Shown in pieces: positions 13,501 to 25,500 of a stretch of DNA of 64,000 nucleotides. The translations under genes and the position numbers were made by a program. The notes under the pieces were generated by a model that had not been told where the DNA came from, made no database searches, and saw only the letters and a list, made by a program, of their open reading frames with translations. Source of the DNA: Aurelia coerulea (lineage: Eukaryota > Cnidaria > Scyphozoa > Semaeostomeae > Ulmaridae); contig CM076949.1 of NCBI GenBank assembly GCA_039566865.1, forward strand, positions 17,770,501 to 17,834,500, in the 5' to 3' direction. Within the stretch, counting starts at the first letter, position 1, and every line of letters starts with the position of its first letter.

Positions 13501-16500
13501 CCTGCACGAAAAAGCATACGACACCGGCATGAGTTTCATGTCGGATCTTGTGTAAACGGCCTCTTACTGCGAGCAATTTTTACCCAGAGATCTAGAGCCA
13601 AAAAAAATTCCAAGCCCCAGTCGTTCTGCATTGAAACTCTAGCATGTTCTGTGGCCGAATAGATTCATGAAGAATGCCTCCAATATTGTGAAAAAAGTTT
13701 GATCGTGAAGAAAATTATTGTAAATGCAGTAGATGTTGGATGCATTTGATCACCTCACCCAACTTTTAACTTGAATGCACGGTGCAGAACGCTCTGCCGA
13801 GTAAGTAAGAATAAAAAGTCACCGTTTTTAAGGTCAATTCTCCCTGGCTATCAGAACAATGAGATTGGCAAACTTGAAATCGTCTACTACATTTTGAAAT
13901 TAAGAGAGATTTCCTAACGAAATTTCCTTCCAAGAAACCTCATAAACAGGCCTATGATTACGATAATTTCTTAATTCTGCCTGACAGCAGTGACGTTCAA
14001 CACCTTTTGGCACGTGTTTTCCTGGTGGATGAAATCGTACGGAATAATTTTGTTATGTTCTCAGGGACGGCTACTGTAATCTGCACTATGCAGGTGCATA
14101 ACTCAGGTTGCAGGTTATGATATGTGGCCAAAGGCTGCATGGCTGTACCAAGAGCAGTCGCTTTGAAAACCTGAACATTTTCTGTGTCAGGGGGTCGCAA
14201 AACATTGGTATGTAAAAAGTTCTGTTCCTTTGGAAACTACATCCCACATGATTAGCAAATCAATACAATGGATTAAAGGTGATCTGAAGCGAAAATTTGT
14301 ATTGATGCAAATGAATATGACTGTTGAATGATAAAGAATGTCGTTTAAAATGCTTCATAACCTTGCTCCATTTTCGAATTATCCACTATTTTGTATGGTT
14401 GGCTGATGACGTCATTTTGTTTGCAAAAAGTAAAGAAAGTATACAGGGTTGACTATGTTTCCAAATGGAAAACGAAACAAAGTACTTTTCTTCAGTTGAA
14501 GGGCCTTTCTCTTAACCCTAATCCTACCGGGCTTTTTTTGATCTAACATAGCCGGGGGGGAGGGGGTGCTTTCCACCCCCCCTCTATAAATAGCCGTAGA
14601 CTAATGGGAAATCATTGAAACTTGGCAAGGGCGTAGTCCTAACTATTCTTAACTGATTGATAGTTTTTGGGTGTGGCTACCTCATTAGGTGACGTCACTA
14701 TGACGTCATAATGCCGGAAAATGTCAAAATATATGGTTTTCCGGCTTTTTCGTTCTAAAAATGGAATAAAGGTAATCTGAATGACTTTTTCCATTCTTAT
14801 TTGGCGTATTATTCATTTCCCTTTCAAATATGATGCATATAGGTGTTTTTAGACCGTTATTTTGGAAGAAAATGACGAAAATTGATGACGTCATAACTAA
14901 AAACTGTGTTTTTCTGCCAAAAATTGATAATAATTGGTTCGAAATGCTTTTAAAGTATTGCATAACGCAATTCTATGCTTTTTAAACAAAATCTGTTAGA
15001 AAAATCTTCAAAATTTGCCAAAATGACCCAAAATGGCGGCCCAAGTGACGTCATCATTTAAGAACGCTGACGTCAGCAAATCCCATTGTTATTGACAACA
15101 ATAGAAAACTAGTTGTTGGCTGATTCTTTTAAAGTACAATAGTCAACATTTGGAACGAATTCTGGGAGTAAAAATATCAAAATCATTAATTTTTCCAATA
15201 CCTTGCTCCAAATATGGTAGTGTCACCTGTCACGTGACACCTATTCTTCAAAAATTTAATTGTCAAAATGTAGCTAATAGATAATTAGTAATTGTCAGAG
15301 AGTTTGAGGGTCATAACTTTTGTCGTTAAAGAATGCTCTGCAAAAAACCGACAGGGGGGGTGGAAAACCCCCGGTAGGATTAGGGTTAAAAACGAAATGA
15401 GATATCAAAATATCTAAACAGGATTCTTTATCATTCGACAGTGCCGTTTATATGCATCAATAAATATTTTCGCTTCAGGTCACCTTTAAACTGCTTTGTT
15501 ATGACACAATAGTAGGGATAGCACAAAAGGGAAATGGTAATGGCATGCTCGATAACACCTCGTAAGTTTAATGTGGAACGGTAGGAAATCCAACAATCGA
15601 GAATTAAACATTCCTTGATTTCATAGACACGTTGGACCAAACTTTTAAAGTCTGCTAAGTCGGTATTTTTGTGTTAGTCTTATTTTCAAGCTCAAATACA
15701 GGGACTTAGATTTTTTCCATAAAAGAAGTTCCGAATTTTCCTCTCTCTTCATTTTTGTAAGTCCCCTCATATAACAAACGAACACATAAGAAACTGTAGC
15801 CTGCCATCATAGCGAATATTTTCTCCTTTGAAAACAGACAGTATGATTGTTTTAAATTTTTTACAAATGGTGAAAATAATGATATATAGTTCTTATCACA
15901 ATTTTAAAATAATTTTCCTTTTTTTAAAACTGTAACACATGAAATTACGTATAATTATCTAGATCGTTGAACCTTTAATTCATTAGACCTTCATAAGATA
16001 TAGCTATCCTGAAATTATAGACTTTACCATATTCAGAATGGTCCAGGAATTTGGAAAATACTATTTCATGTTGGAAATCCCATATGAAAGGAAATGTTCT
16101 TATTTCTTATTAGACATATGAGAAATGTGTCATCCTCGCTTAAATGATACTTTTACAATGTAGTGCTTTAAAGTGTTGAGTTTCTTAAAAGAGGGGATTT
16201 ACTGTATCGAATATGGGAGAATCTGTTCCATGCTCCAGAAGAAAACTTTGAAAGTAAATCATGCAGCCTGATATAACATCTTCCTTTACTCTTACTTGCT
16301 ATTTTTAGCTACAATTCTGCCATTTATCTCATGTCGGACGAATTTTACTTCCGATCGTTTTTGGTTGCCTAGCAATGACCCACGTGATCGATCACCCTCT
16401 ATTGTTAGTTTTGAAAAGCTAATTGACCAAAGAATAAATGGCATAAGTTACATGTTATACTGAAACCTTTCTTCTGCAAAGGCGAGCTAAGACACAGGAA

Positions 16501-19500
16501 TACAAGGAAGATATATTCAAATAACACGAGGCATTTTGGTATAAACCCACGTTCAGTTGCACACATCAGTTGAAGAGGAAACAGAGAAGAAAATAAGACA
16601 AGAAAACAAGACAAAGATCAATACAAGGTAAAAAGGTAAATAAATACGTAATCAAAACAACCGTTTCCTAACACCCTTGGTTATCTACCTCTGATAGTTT
16701 TGAGTTTTGGAGAAAAGGTCCCACCGGTCGAAAATATTAAAATTTCTACCCTGTCCAAATAGGGCTAATTTCTATCAGTTTCCAACTTTTGCTATTGAAT
16801 TCAGCCATTTTTATATCGTTCTTGCTTTATGCGCCTTTCTGGTGATGTGTTTATACACTAGGGTTTCGCAGAAAGTTGTGTCCCATTTGTAGGGATGCTG
16901 TGGCTGAGCAGTAAACCTCGATCGCTCTTTTTTACAAAGTTACATGGCATAGGCTTAGAGTCAGAGAGTTTCATGTTTCATTGAATTCTTCTTGTGACTT
17001 TATCAGTGAGGGATCTCTGTCACATTTGTGAGAATTTCACTGCCACTTTTATAACACAATGAATAACATACGCGTTGAACTGGGATTTAAATGGGATTCA
17101 AGTACACCTCATTGTCCGCATTGCTTGTCTACCAGTTCAAGATTGTTCACTGCTGTTCCGAAATACCATTTCTAAGAAGAACTTTCCAATGCGGGACCAC
17201 CCATGAAATCTTGAAAATCTATATTATCACTATTGGTTCGACTGTGAGAACCTTGCATAGGACAGAACTCAAAACTCTGCAGGAGGAGAAAAATGCTGAG
17301 GAAAATTACGGCAGCATAGCCCACATCAGCTTAGCCTGATAACCAGACCCGATATCAAAGGAAAATCGGGTCTGGTTGTCAGGCTAACATCAGCTCAACT
17401 TACAATTAAAAATATTGCTGGGAATGGCTCCATACGCCAAGGAATTGGTATTCTTACGGTATTTTACATCAATAAAGTTATGAAAGAGTATCTTGCAGCT
17501 CATAACCTACTGTTCCTTTGCTGTTACTGTTCCTTACTGTTCCATCCCCTATCGTTCCTTTAAGTTGAATTGAATTGAATTCCTGTCTCAGAAAATGAAT
17601 TCAATTCAACAAAAAATTTCAACTCAGTGGAAACAGCAGGGGATGCATGCCTGACTAGTAACTCATGTTTAAATGAATTGTTTACCTTCCGAGCGTGTAG
17701 ATGCCTCCCTCTTTTCATTGTTTCCATCAATTCGAATAGGGTACACCACCTCGTAATCCAAACTGGCTGCAAGGCCTAAAAGGAGGTAGAAAGGACTTAA
17801 AAGTTTGGACTGGTTACATGTCGTAGTTTTGCTCCTTGCTTGAACTGATATTTTTTTTATATCCATTACAAAATTACAATACATAAATACAAGCTACGCT
17901 ACTTACAAAATTACTTTACAATACTACTCGGACGATACCCCGAGGAGCAAAAGACTATGATTACCCCGGGGCCATAGACACAGAGGTTAAAAATAAACTA
18001 CTATAGTCTGTCTCAAATTACATGCCACGAGAAATGTCTGCGATCAATTCGAATTTAAGAAGGGTGGTTTAGGTATCGTCGCAACTACTGCGTGGCATCT
18101 AATTTGAGGTAGACTTTAAAAATACACGACTAGAAATAAAAGAAAGGAAAAAAGGAACATAGGACATGGGAGATGGTGGCTGTGGTTTTATGACTTATAA
18201 CGGAGTTTGAAATTTTCTAATCAAATCGACCAGATTTGTGGATGAATCGTTAGCAGGATTATATCTTTATTAACTTCATCTGGGAAATTGTTATCACCAT
18301 ACAATAAAATCTGCATTAGAAGACTATTTTGGAGATCGGTATGTCCATATGGTCGTATTAAAGCAGAAACTCCAGCGAGAAGGTCTCTACGTGGTACTGC
18401 AAGGGAAAGGCAAAGCAACAAAAAGTGTTCCGTATCCTCAATACCATCGTTCGTAGGGCACATCGGATTTATGGTATCCTTAAAGTTGTTCTTGAATTTG
18501 TGAAAATTCAATTTACTGAGACCAACCCTGAGTTGAGTGTTGAGTGAGATATGATAAACCTATTGGGTCATGAATGCCAAATATAGATCTTATCGGGGGT
18601 CTGATTATAGACAGTAGCTTCTTTTTGAAAACAGCAACAGACGGTGCAAGTCTAATCTCAGGATCAAGTACATTCCATTCGGATAAGCAATGAGGATAGA
18701 AACTAGACTTGAATTTTTCTGTTCTGGCCTTTATTTGCCCAACGACATCTTGGTTGCGAAGAGAGTAGTGTGACTGTTGAAGTGGTGGGATTGGGTCCTT
18801 AGTATAAACAGGAGTTAAATTATTAATGATCTTGTAAAGCAAAGTGAGGCGTCTGCTCCATCTTCGGCAGCTCAGTGATTCCCAGCCAAGCTCCGAGTAC
18901 AACTTTTCTCGCGATGTTCCTCTCCAAGTTCCTGTAATAGCTCGCGCAGCAGAATACTGAACAGACTCTAATTTTTCCATCAAGCCCGGTAAAATGAAGC
19001 TACCACTGAACTCGCATACTTTTGCTGGAATATGGTAAATAACATCCCCATAGTCGAGATGTGGTCGCACATAGAGCTTATATAGCTCGTTTAGGGTATG
19101 CCTGGGCAGATATTTGGAGAGATATTTCAGCACACCAATACCCTTTCTTGTTTTGGCTGATTTGATATGGGCAGAGAAAGACAACTTTGAATCTAGTATA
19201 GTTCCTAAATGTTTATGTTCATCTAGTTCAAAAATAGTTCAAAAGTTAATGTCTCAAGTACCGAATAAACGTCCCCCCCCGCTTATTAATTTTTGAAAAA
19301 TTTTCCAACCCCCCCCCCCCCCCACTTTTATTCCAACCCCCCCCCCCCCTCCTTTTATTAATTCTTGAAAAATAGAAGTAATAGTGAACAAATTTTTTTA
19401 ATAATTCCTTCCAAAGAAATGTACTTAGTGTATTTATTAACTTTATTCTCCTTTGTTTGTCTGACCCGTGTTACATACGTGTTTTACATACGTGGTACCC

Positions 19501-22500
19501 ATGTTAGATACGTGTTTTACTAAGAAAACGAAAAACGACTATTCTCAATTTTTCCAACCCCCCCGATTGTTCCAACCCCCCGATTATTATTATTTTGAGC
19601 CATTTCCAACCCCCCCTCGATTATTCTCACCCCCCCCCCCGTTTATTCGGTACTTGAGAGTACTTTTTTTTTTTTCATAATCAATTAAGCATTACTGCGC
19701 ATGATTTTTTGAGAGTTTCTCTTATCGAGGCATATAACTCGGTCTACAACTATGACTTAATTGGGATTGTAGAAACTCACCTTGATAGCACAGTAGAAAA
19801 TGAGAAAATAGAACTAAATGGCTATACGTTTCTCAAAAATAACCACCCACAAAATGTGAAAAGAGGCGGCGTCGGGCTGTACGTAAGGGATTCTCTCCCT
19901 TCAAAAGAACGTCCTGACCTAGTAACCCTCCCTGAGTGTGTTGTTTGTGAAATTCAGTTAAATAGAAAAAAATACTTTTTCGTTGTAATTTATAGAAGTC
20001 CAAGTCAAGACCATAGTGAATTTGATGATTTCATAACAAACTTTGAGCTATTGCTGTCACAACTGCATGCTGAAGATCCATTTTGCGTTGTTGTCACCGG
20101 CGATTTCAACTGTCGCTCGACTCAGTGGTGGGAAAATGATATTGAAAATAATGAGGGAAAGCTATTTGAGCCAGTTACATCTGACCTTGGTCTTCACCAG
20201 CTGATTTCAGAACCAACACACTTAATGGGAGATTCCAGATCCTGCATTGATTTAATTCTAACTGATCAGCCAAACCTCGTTATCGAATATGGTGTCCATC
20301 CATCTCTACACGAGCATTGTCATCATCAAATTGTTTATGGAAAACTATCTGTCTCGAACATTGTACCACCTCCCTACACCCGCAGGATATGGTATTATGA
20401 TAAGGCTGATCCTATCGCCATTGTAAAAAGTATTGAAATGTTTGCTTGGCACGAGCATCTCGACAAAATTGCATGTCCCAATGAACAGGTTAAACTGCTT
20501 AACGAAGTGTTACTGAATATTTATTCTAATTTCATTCCGAACCAAAGTAAAAATATCAAACCTCGCCAAGCACCCTGGATTACGCCAGCTGTCAAAACAT
20601 TTTTAAGGAAAAAGAATCATGCTTACAGAACTTTTGTGAGGAATGGCCAGCCAGATGACAAGCTTGAAGGAATTCAAAATATGATATCTGAAGGTGCAAG
20701 GATGATTGAGGACGCCAAAAATAAATATCTCTATAAAACAGGGCAAACTTTAGCAAATCCAGGGACATCTAGCAAAACTTATTGGAACTTAATTAATACG
20801 GTTCTGAATAAGGCAAAGATTCCTATAATACCACCTCTTATAGAAAATGGATTATTTATAACGGACTTCACTGAAAAGGCACAGTTATTCAATGACTATT
20901 TCATACTCCAATGTACGACCATCGACACTGGTAGTAAGATTCCACAAGATACCCCAGGAATCTCTAATCTGATTGGTGAATTTGTCATCTCTGAGGAAAA
21001 AATACTGAATATCATAAGATCACTTAATCCTAACAAAGCACATGGCTGGGATGGTATATCTATAAGAATGATAAAACTAAGCGATATTTCATTAGTAACT
21101 CCTCTCAGGATAATATTCACGAACTGTTTGAGACATGGTATATTTCCTAAAATATGGAAGTGTGCAAATGTGGTCCCGGTTCACAAGAAAAACGAGAAAA
21201 ATTTAAAGAGTAACTACCGTCCTATTTCTCTCCTACCAATTTTTGGGAAGATCCTTGAAAAGCTTATGTACGATTCTTTGTACTCACATCTTGTCTCTTG
21301 TGATTTACTCGACCCCAATCAGTCGGGTTTTCGTCCCGGTGACTCAACAGTCAACCAATTACTTTCTATAACGCATACAATTTTTCAGGCATTTGACTGC
21401 AATCCCCCGCTGGATGTTCGTTCCGTGTATCTCGATATTTCAAAAGCATTTGATAGGGTATGGCACGAGGGTCTTATTTACAAACTGAAGCGATGTGGTG
21501 TTTCGGGGCAACTTCTTTCTCTTATCCAAAATTTTCTTGAGGATCGAAAACAGCGAACGGTTCTGAATGGACAGTGTTCTAATTGGGGAGATATTTTGGC
21601 AGGAGTGCCCCAGGGTTCTATTTTAGGACCGTTGTTATTTCTTGTGTATATAAATGATCTCTCTGCAGATTTGGAATGTAATGCTAAACTTTTTGCTGAT
21701 GATACGTCCTTGTTTACGGTTGCCAGAGAAACCAATGAAGCTGCAGAACACATGAACAATGACCTGAAACTAATTAGTCAGTGGGCCCATGATTGGAGGA
21801 TGTCCTTTAATCCTGACCCCCAATAGCAAGCTGTTGAATTATTATTTTCGAGGAAAAGAAATGAAATAGATCATCCAGTGATCATCTTTAACAGCATACC
21901 CGTTAAAAGAGTAGACGAACATAAACACCTAGGTATTATCTTGGACTCAAAGCTTTCCTTTTCATCTCATATTAAAGCTGCTATCTCTAAAACGAGAAAG
22001 GGCATTGGTTTGCTAAAGTATCTCTCCAAATATTTACCAAGGCATACCTTAAATGAAATATACAAGCTTTATGTGCGACCCCATCTGGACTACGGAGATG
22101 TTATTTATCATATTCCAGCTAAAGTGTGTGATTTCAGTCAAAACATTATTTTGTCAAATCTAATGGAAAAATTGGAGTCTGTGCAGTATTCAGCTGCTCT
22201 TGCTATAACAGGAACTTGGAGGGGAACATCCAGAGAAAAACTGTACACTGAGCTTGGCTGGGAGTCATTAAATTCCAGGAGGTGGAGTAGACGCCTTACC
22301 TTGTTCTATAAGATAATGAATAATCTCACCCCTTTGTACACAAAGAAGCCTATCCCATCACTTCATCAGTCGAACTATTCTTTTCGCAACCAGGATGTTA
22401 TTGGTCGAATAAGGGCAAGAACAGAAAAATTTCAATCTACCTTCTATCCAAACTGCCTATCTGAATGGAATGAACTTGATCCTGAAATAAGGCTCGCTCC

Positions 22501-25500
22501 GTCTGTTGCTGTTTTTAAGAAAAAGCTTCTATCAATAATTCGCCCCCCTGCAAAATCTGTTTTTGGCATTCACGACCCAATAGGCCTAGCTTATCTTTTC
22601 CAAATGAGGGTTGGTCTGAGTAAATTGAACTTTCATAAATTCAAGCATAATTTCAGAGATACGGTGAACCCAATGTGCCCAACGAACGATGGGATTGAAG
22701 ATACAGAACACTTTTTGTTGCTTTGCCCTTCATTCGGCATCCACCGACGAGATCTTCGCTGGAGTTTCGGAATTATTACAACCATTTGTTCACATCAACA
22801 GCCTTCCAAACAACGTTCTAGTACAATATTTATTGTATGGCGATAAAGACCTTTCTGATGACGTAAATAAGAATATACTAGAAATGACCTTAAATTTTAT
22901 CCACAAAACTGGTCGGTTTGGCTGAACTCAAATTTTTATTATACGTCACACAGCCACAAAGTGTTTTATTTGCTCCCCGTTTGTTAAGTCTGTTTCACAC
23001 TTGATGTTCGGTAAACGATGTATGAACCAAAGTTCATCCACACAAAATCGGAGTATTTCAAAAGGATTACATTGAAAACCAGTAGCCCTGTTCTGTCGTC
23101 TGGGGTTCCTATCATTCGGTATCGTGCGACTATGCTGGCCTTACATCAAATGTGAAACAGTTCCCAGTATTTGTCAGTAATTAATTGTATTGTATGCGTA
23201 GCTTTTTGTAGATGTTTTACTTAATCTCATTTATTTGCATGTCTTTATGTTAATGGCCACGGGCGTAGTCATTGTCTTTTGCTTCCTGTGGTATCGTACC
23301 TGTAGTGTTGTATTGTAGTATAGTAATTAGAAAGTATAGTAGGTAACATGTAATGTAACATTTTATGAATATATAAAAAAAAAAAAAAAAAAAATTAAAA
23401 TTTACAAACTCAACAAGTACATCTACTGTGCTTATCATGGCGGGAATAGACACTAGGTCATCGGAGTTTCCACCATGAAAGGCACTTACAATTCAAAAAT
23501 TACAATATACTGAAAAGAAAAAACAACAAACTAAAAGAAAAAGTTAATGTCTGTCTCTCATTTGATGTGAGGCAATGACATCAAAACATTTTATAATTTG
23601 GGAGAAAATAGATGCAAGGCAGTTAACAGAGGGCCCTCCGCGCGGACAAACAGCCGCCGCCCCTCGCCCCTCGCCACACGTGCCACCCCCACCGGGATAA
23701 CACATGAAACTAAAGGCCAGCAGCCGCCCATCCACACAGCAGGACCCCATCCACCCACCACCCCGCACCCTAAGATAAAAATTTACAGTTGTCTATCGCC
23801 TAACATCAAATGAGAGACAGAATTTTCTACAAAAACTACCAAAATCACTCAAAAGGATATTGGGGGGGGGGGGGGATGCTGCTGCTTTGTTTACGCTTCA
23901 ATCGAATCTCTTCGTTGCCTTGATGTAAGTAATTGTTGCTTCCATAATCATCCTATTTGTAATTAGGGTTAGGTCTGCATTTCCAAATAAGATTAAATGG
24001 CATAAGGATTGTGTGTCCAATCCAACTATATCTAACCCAGGAATATCTGATAAGCTGCCAAGAAGATCTCTTCGTGCTTCTTCGAAAAAATGGCAGTGCA
24101 GGAGGAAATGCTCACTATCTTCATCAGCAGTACCACACCGGCAGACAGGATTGAGACAGTCAAAGTTATGTCTGAATCTATGCTCATTTAGTCCACTAAA
24201 CTTTAGTCGCAATTTCGACAAGTGCCTAATCCCAGCAATATAATTTATACCGTAAATTGAATTCTTATTGGGTCTTATCATCGCAAGTAATTTGCGCTTA
24301 AACTCAGAAATTGACGTTGAATTTTTTGTTTCATCATCAAGCAAATTCCACTCAAAAGGAGCATTTTGAAAATAGGTGTTCGAGTATCGCGCAGTTCTTC
24401 CAACATTTTGGTGATACATTCTCATATTTCGAAAATTGTAGCTTACGTTTCGCTCAGGGGGAATTTCAGCAAACAAATAATCTGGGGAATGGGATTTTGT
24501 CAAATTGTAAAAATGACACAGTCGTCTATACCATCTCCTGAGATACAAGTCCTCCCAGCCAAGTTCCCTGTAAAGACGTTCCCTGCTTGTTCCTCTCCAT
24601 GCACCAGCTACCGCTAGGGCAGCACAATACTGAGTTTGTTCAAGTCTCTGTGTAAACTTTAGACGCATTTGAGGATCGTATTTATGATAAATGATATCTC
24701 CATAATCAAGATGTGGTCTAACATAAAGCTTATATATTTGATCTAAAATATCTCTCGAAACATACTTGGAAAGGTATCTTATCATCCCGATGCCGCGCCT
24801 CGCTTTTTGTATTGCCTCTCTAATGTGACTTTGAAAGTCTAGCTTGGAATCAAGGATCATACCAAGATGCTTGTGCTCACTCTTTCTTGCTACGTCATCA
24901 TTACCAAAAGACAAAGGGGGATGGATTGGTTTGACCCTCTTGGCAGAGAAAATGACTTCTTCCGTTTTCTCAGTATTAAATTTAATTTTCCATTGCCACG
25001 CCCATAGTCGTACCCTCTCCAAATCTCTATCTAGCTCTTCTGCAGTTTTGAGCTCATCATAGGCAGCTGTAAAAAGCGATGTGTCATCAGCAAAGAGCTT
25101 AATATCGCATCTAACATTCTCAACAAGGTCATTAATGCATACAAGGAAAAGAAGTGGTCCCAAAACCGATCCTTGGGGTACTCCTGCCGATATGTCTGCC
25201 CATTCAGAATTTTTACCATTCAGCAAGACCCGTTGTTTACGATTAGAAAGGAAATTTCGAATTAAATCGAGGAGCTTCCCAGATATACCGTTACACTCAA
25301 GTTTATACAGTAATCCTTCGTGCCATACCTTGTCAAAAGCCTTAGAAAAATCTAAGAAAACAGCACGTGTTTCCCTGCTAGGTGTCTCTTCAAAACCAGT
25401 ATAAATTGTATGAGATATGGACAGCAACTGATTTATTGTTGAGTCACCAGGACGAAAACCCGACTGATGGGCAGTCAGGAGACTGTTAGCACAAAAGTGA

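Larger units (their letters stand above)
17852..19249 (-). mobile_element. Family-A non-LTR retrotransposon, 5'-truncated copy 2
   Basis: Reverse-strand coding remnant (about 19249 to 18217) of the region after the reverse transcriptase, starting at DEHKHLGTILDSKLSFSAHI and followed by a 3' UTR ending in a short A run at 17852. Its protein closely resembles the last third of the copy at 19679-23396: YLSKYLPRHTLNELYKLYV, RPHLDYGDVIYH and the CPTNDGIEDTEHFLLLC terminus. Frameshifts occur near 18515 and 18235. It is non-functional and sits just upstream of ADAM exon 2. Confidence 0.92.
19679..23396 (+). mobile_element. Family-A non-LTR retrotransposon, copy 1 (nearly full coding region)
   Basis: A CR1/L2/Jockey-like LINE: endonuclease plus reverse transcriptase, then a 3' UTR with an inverted repeat, a stem-loop and a poly(A) tail (about 23374-23396). 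The left boundary is the MITE ending at 19658, so the 5' UTR and first codons are missing. It runs tail-to-tail into the reverse-strand family-B element. No target duplication could be defined. Confidence 0.93.
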
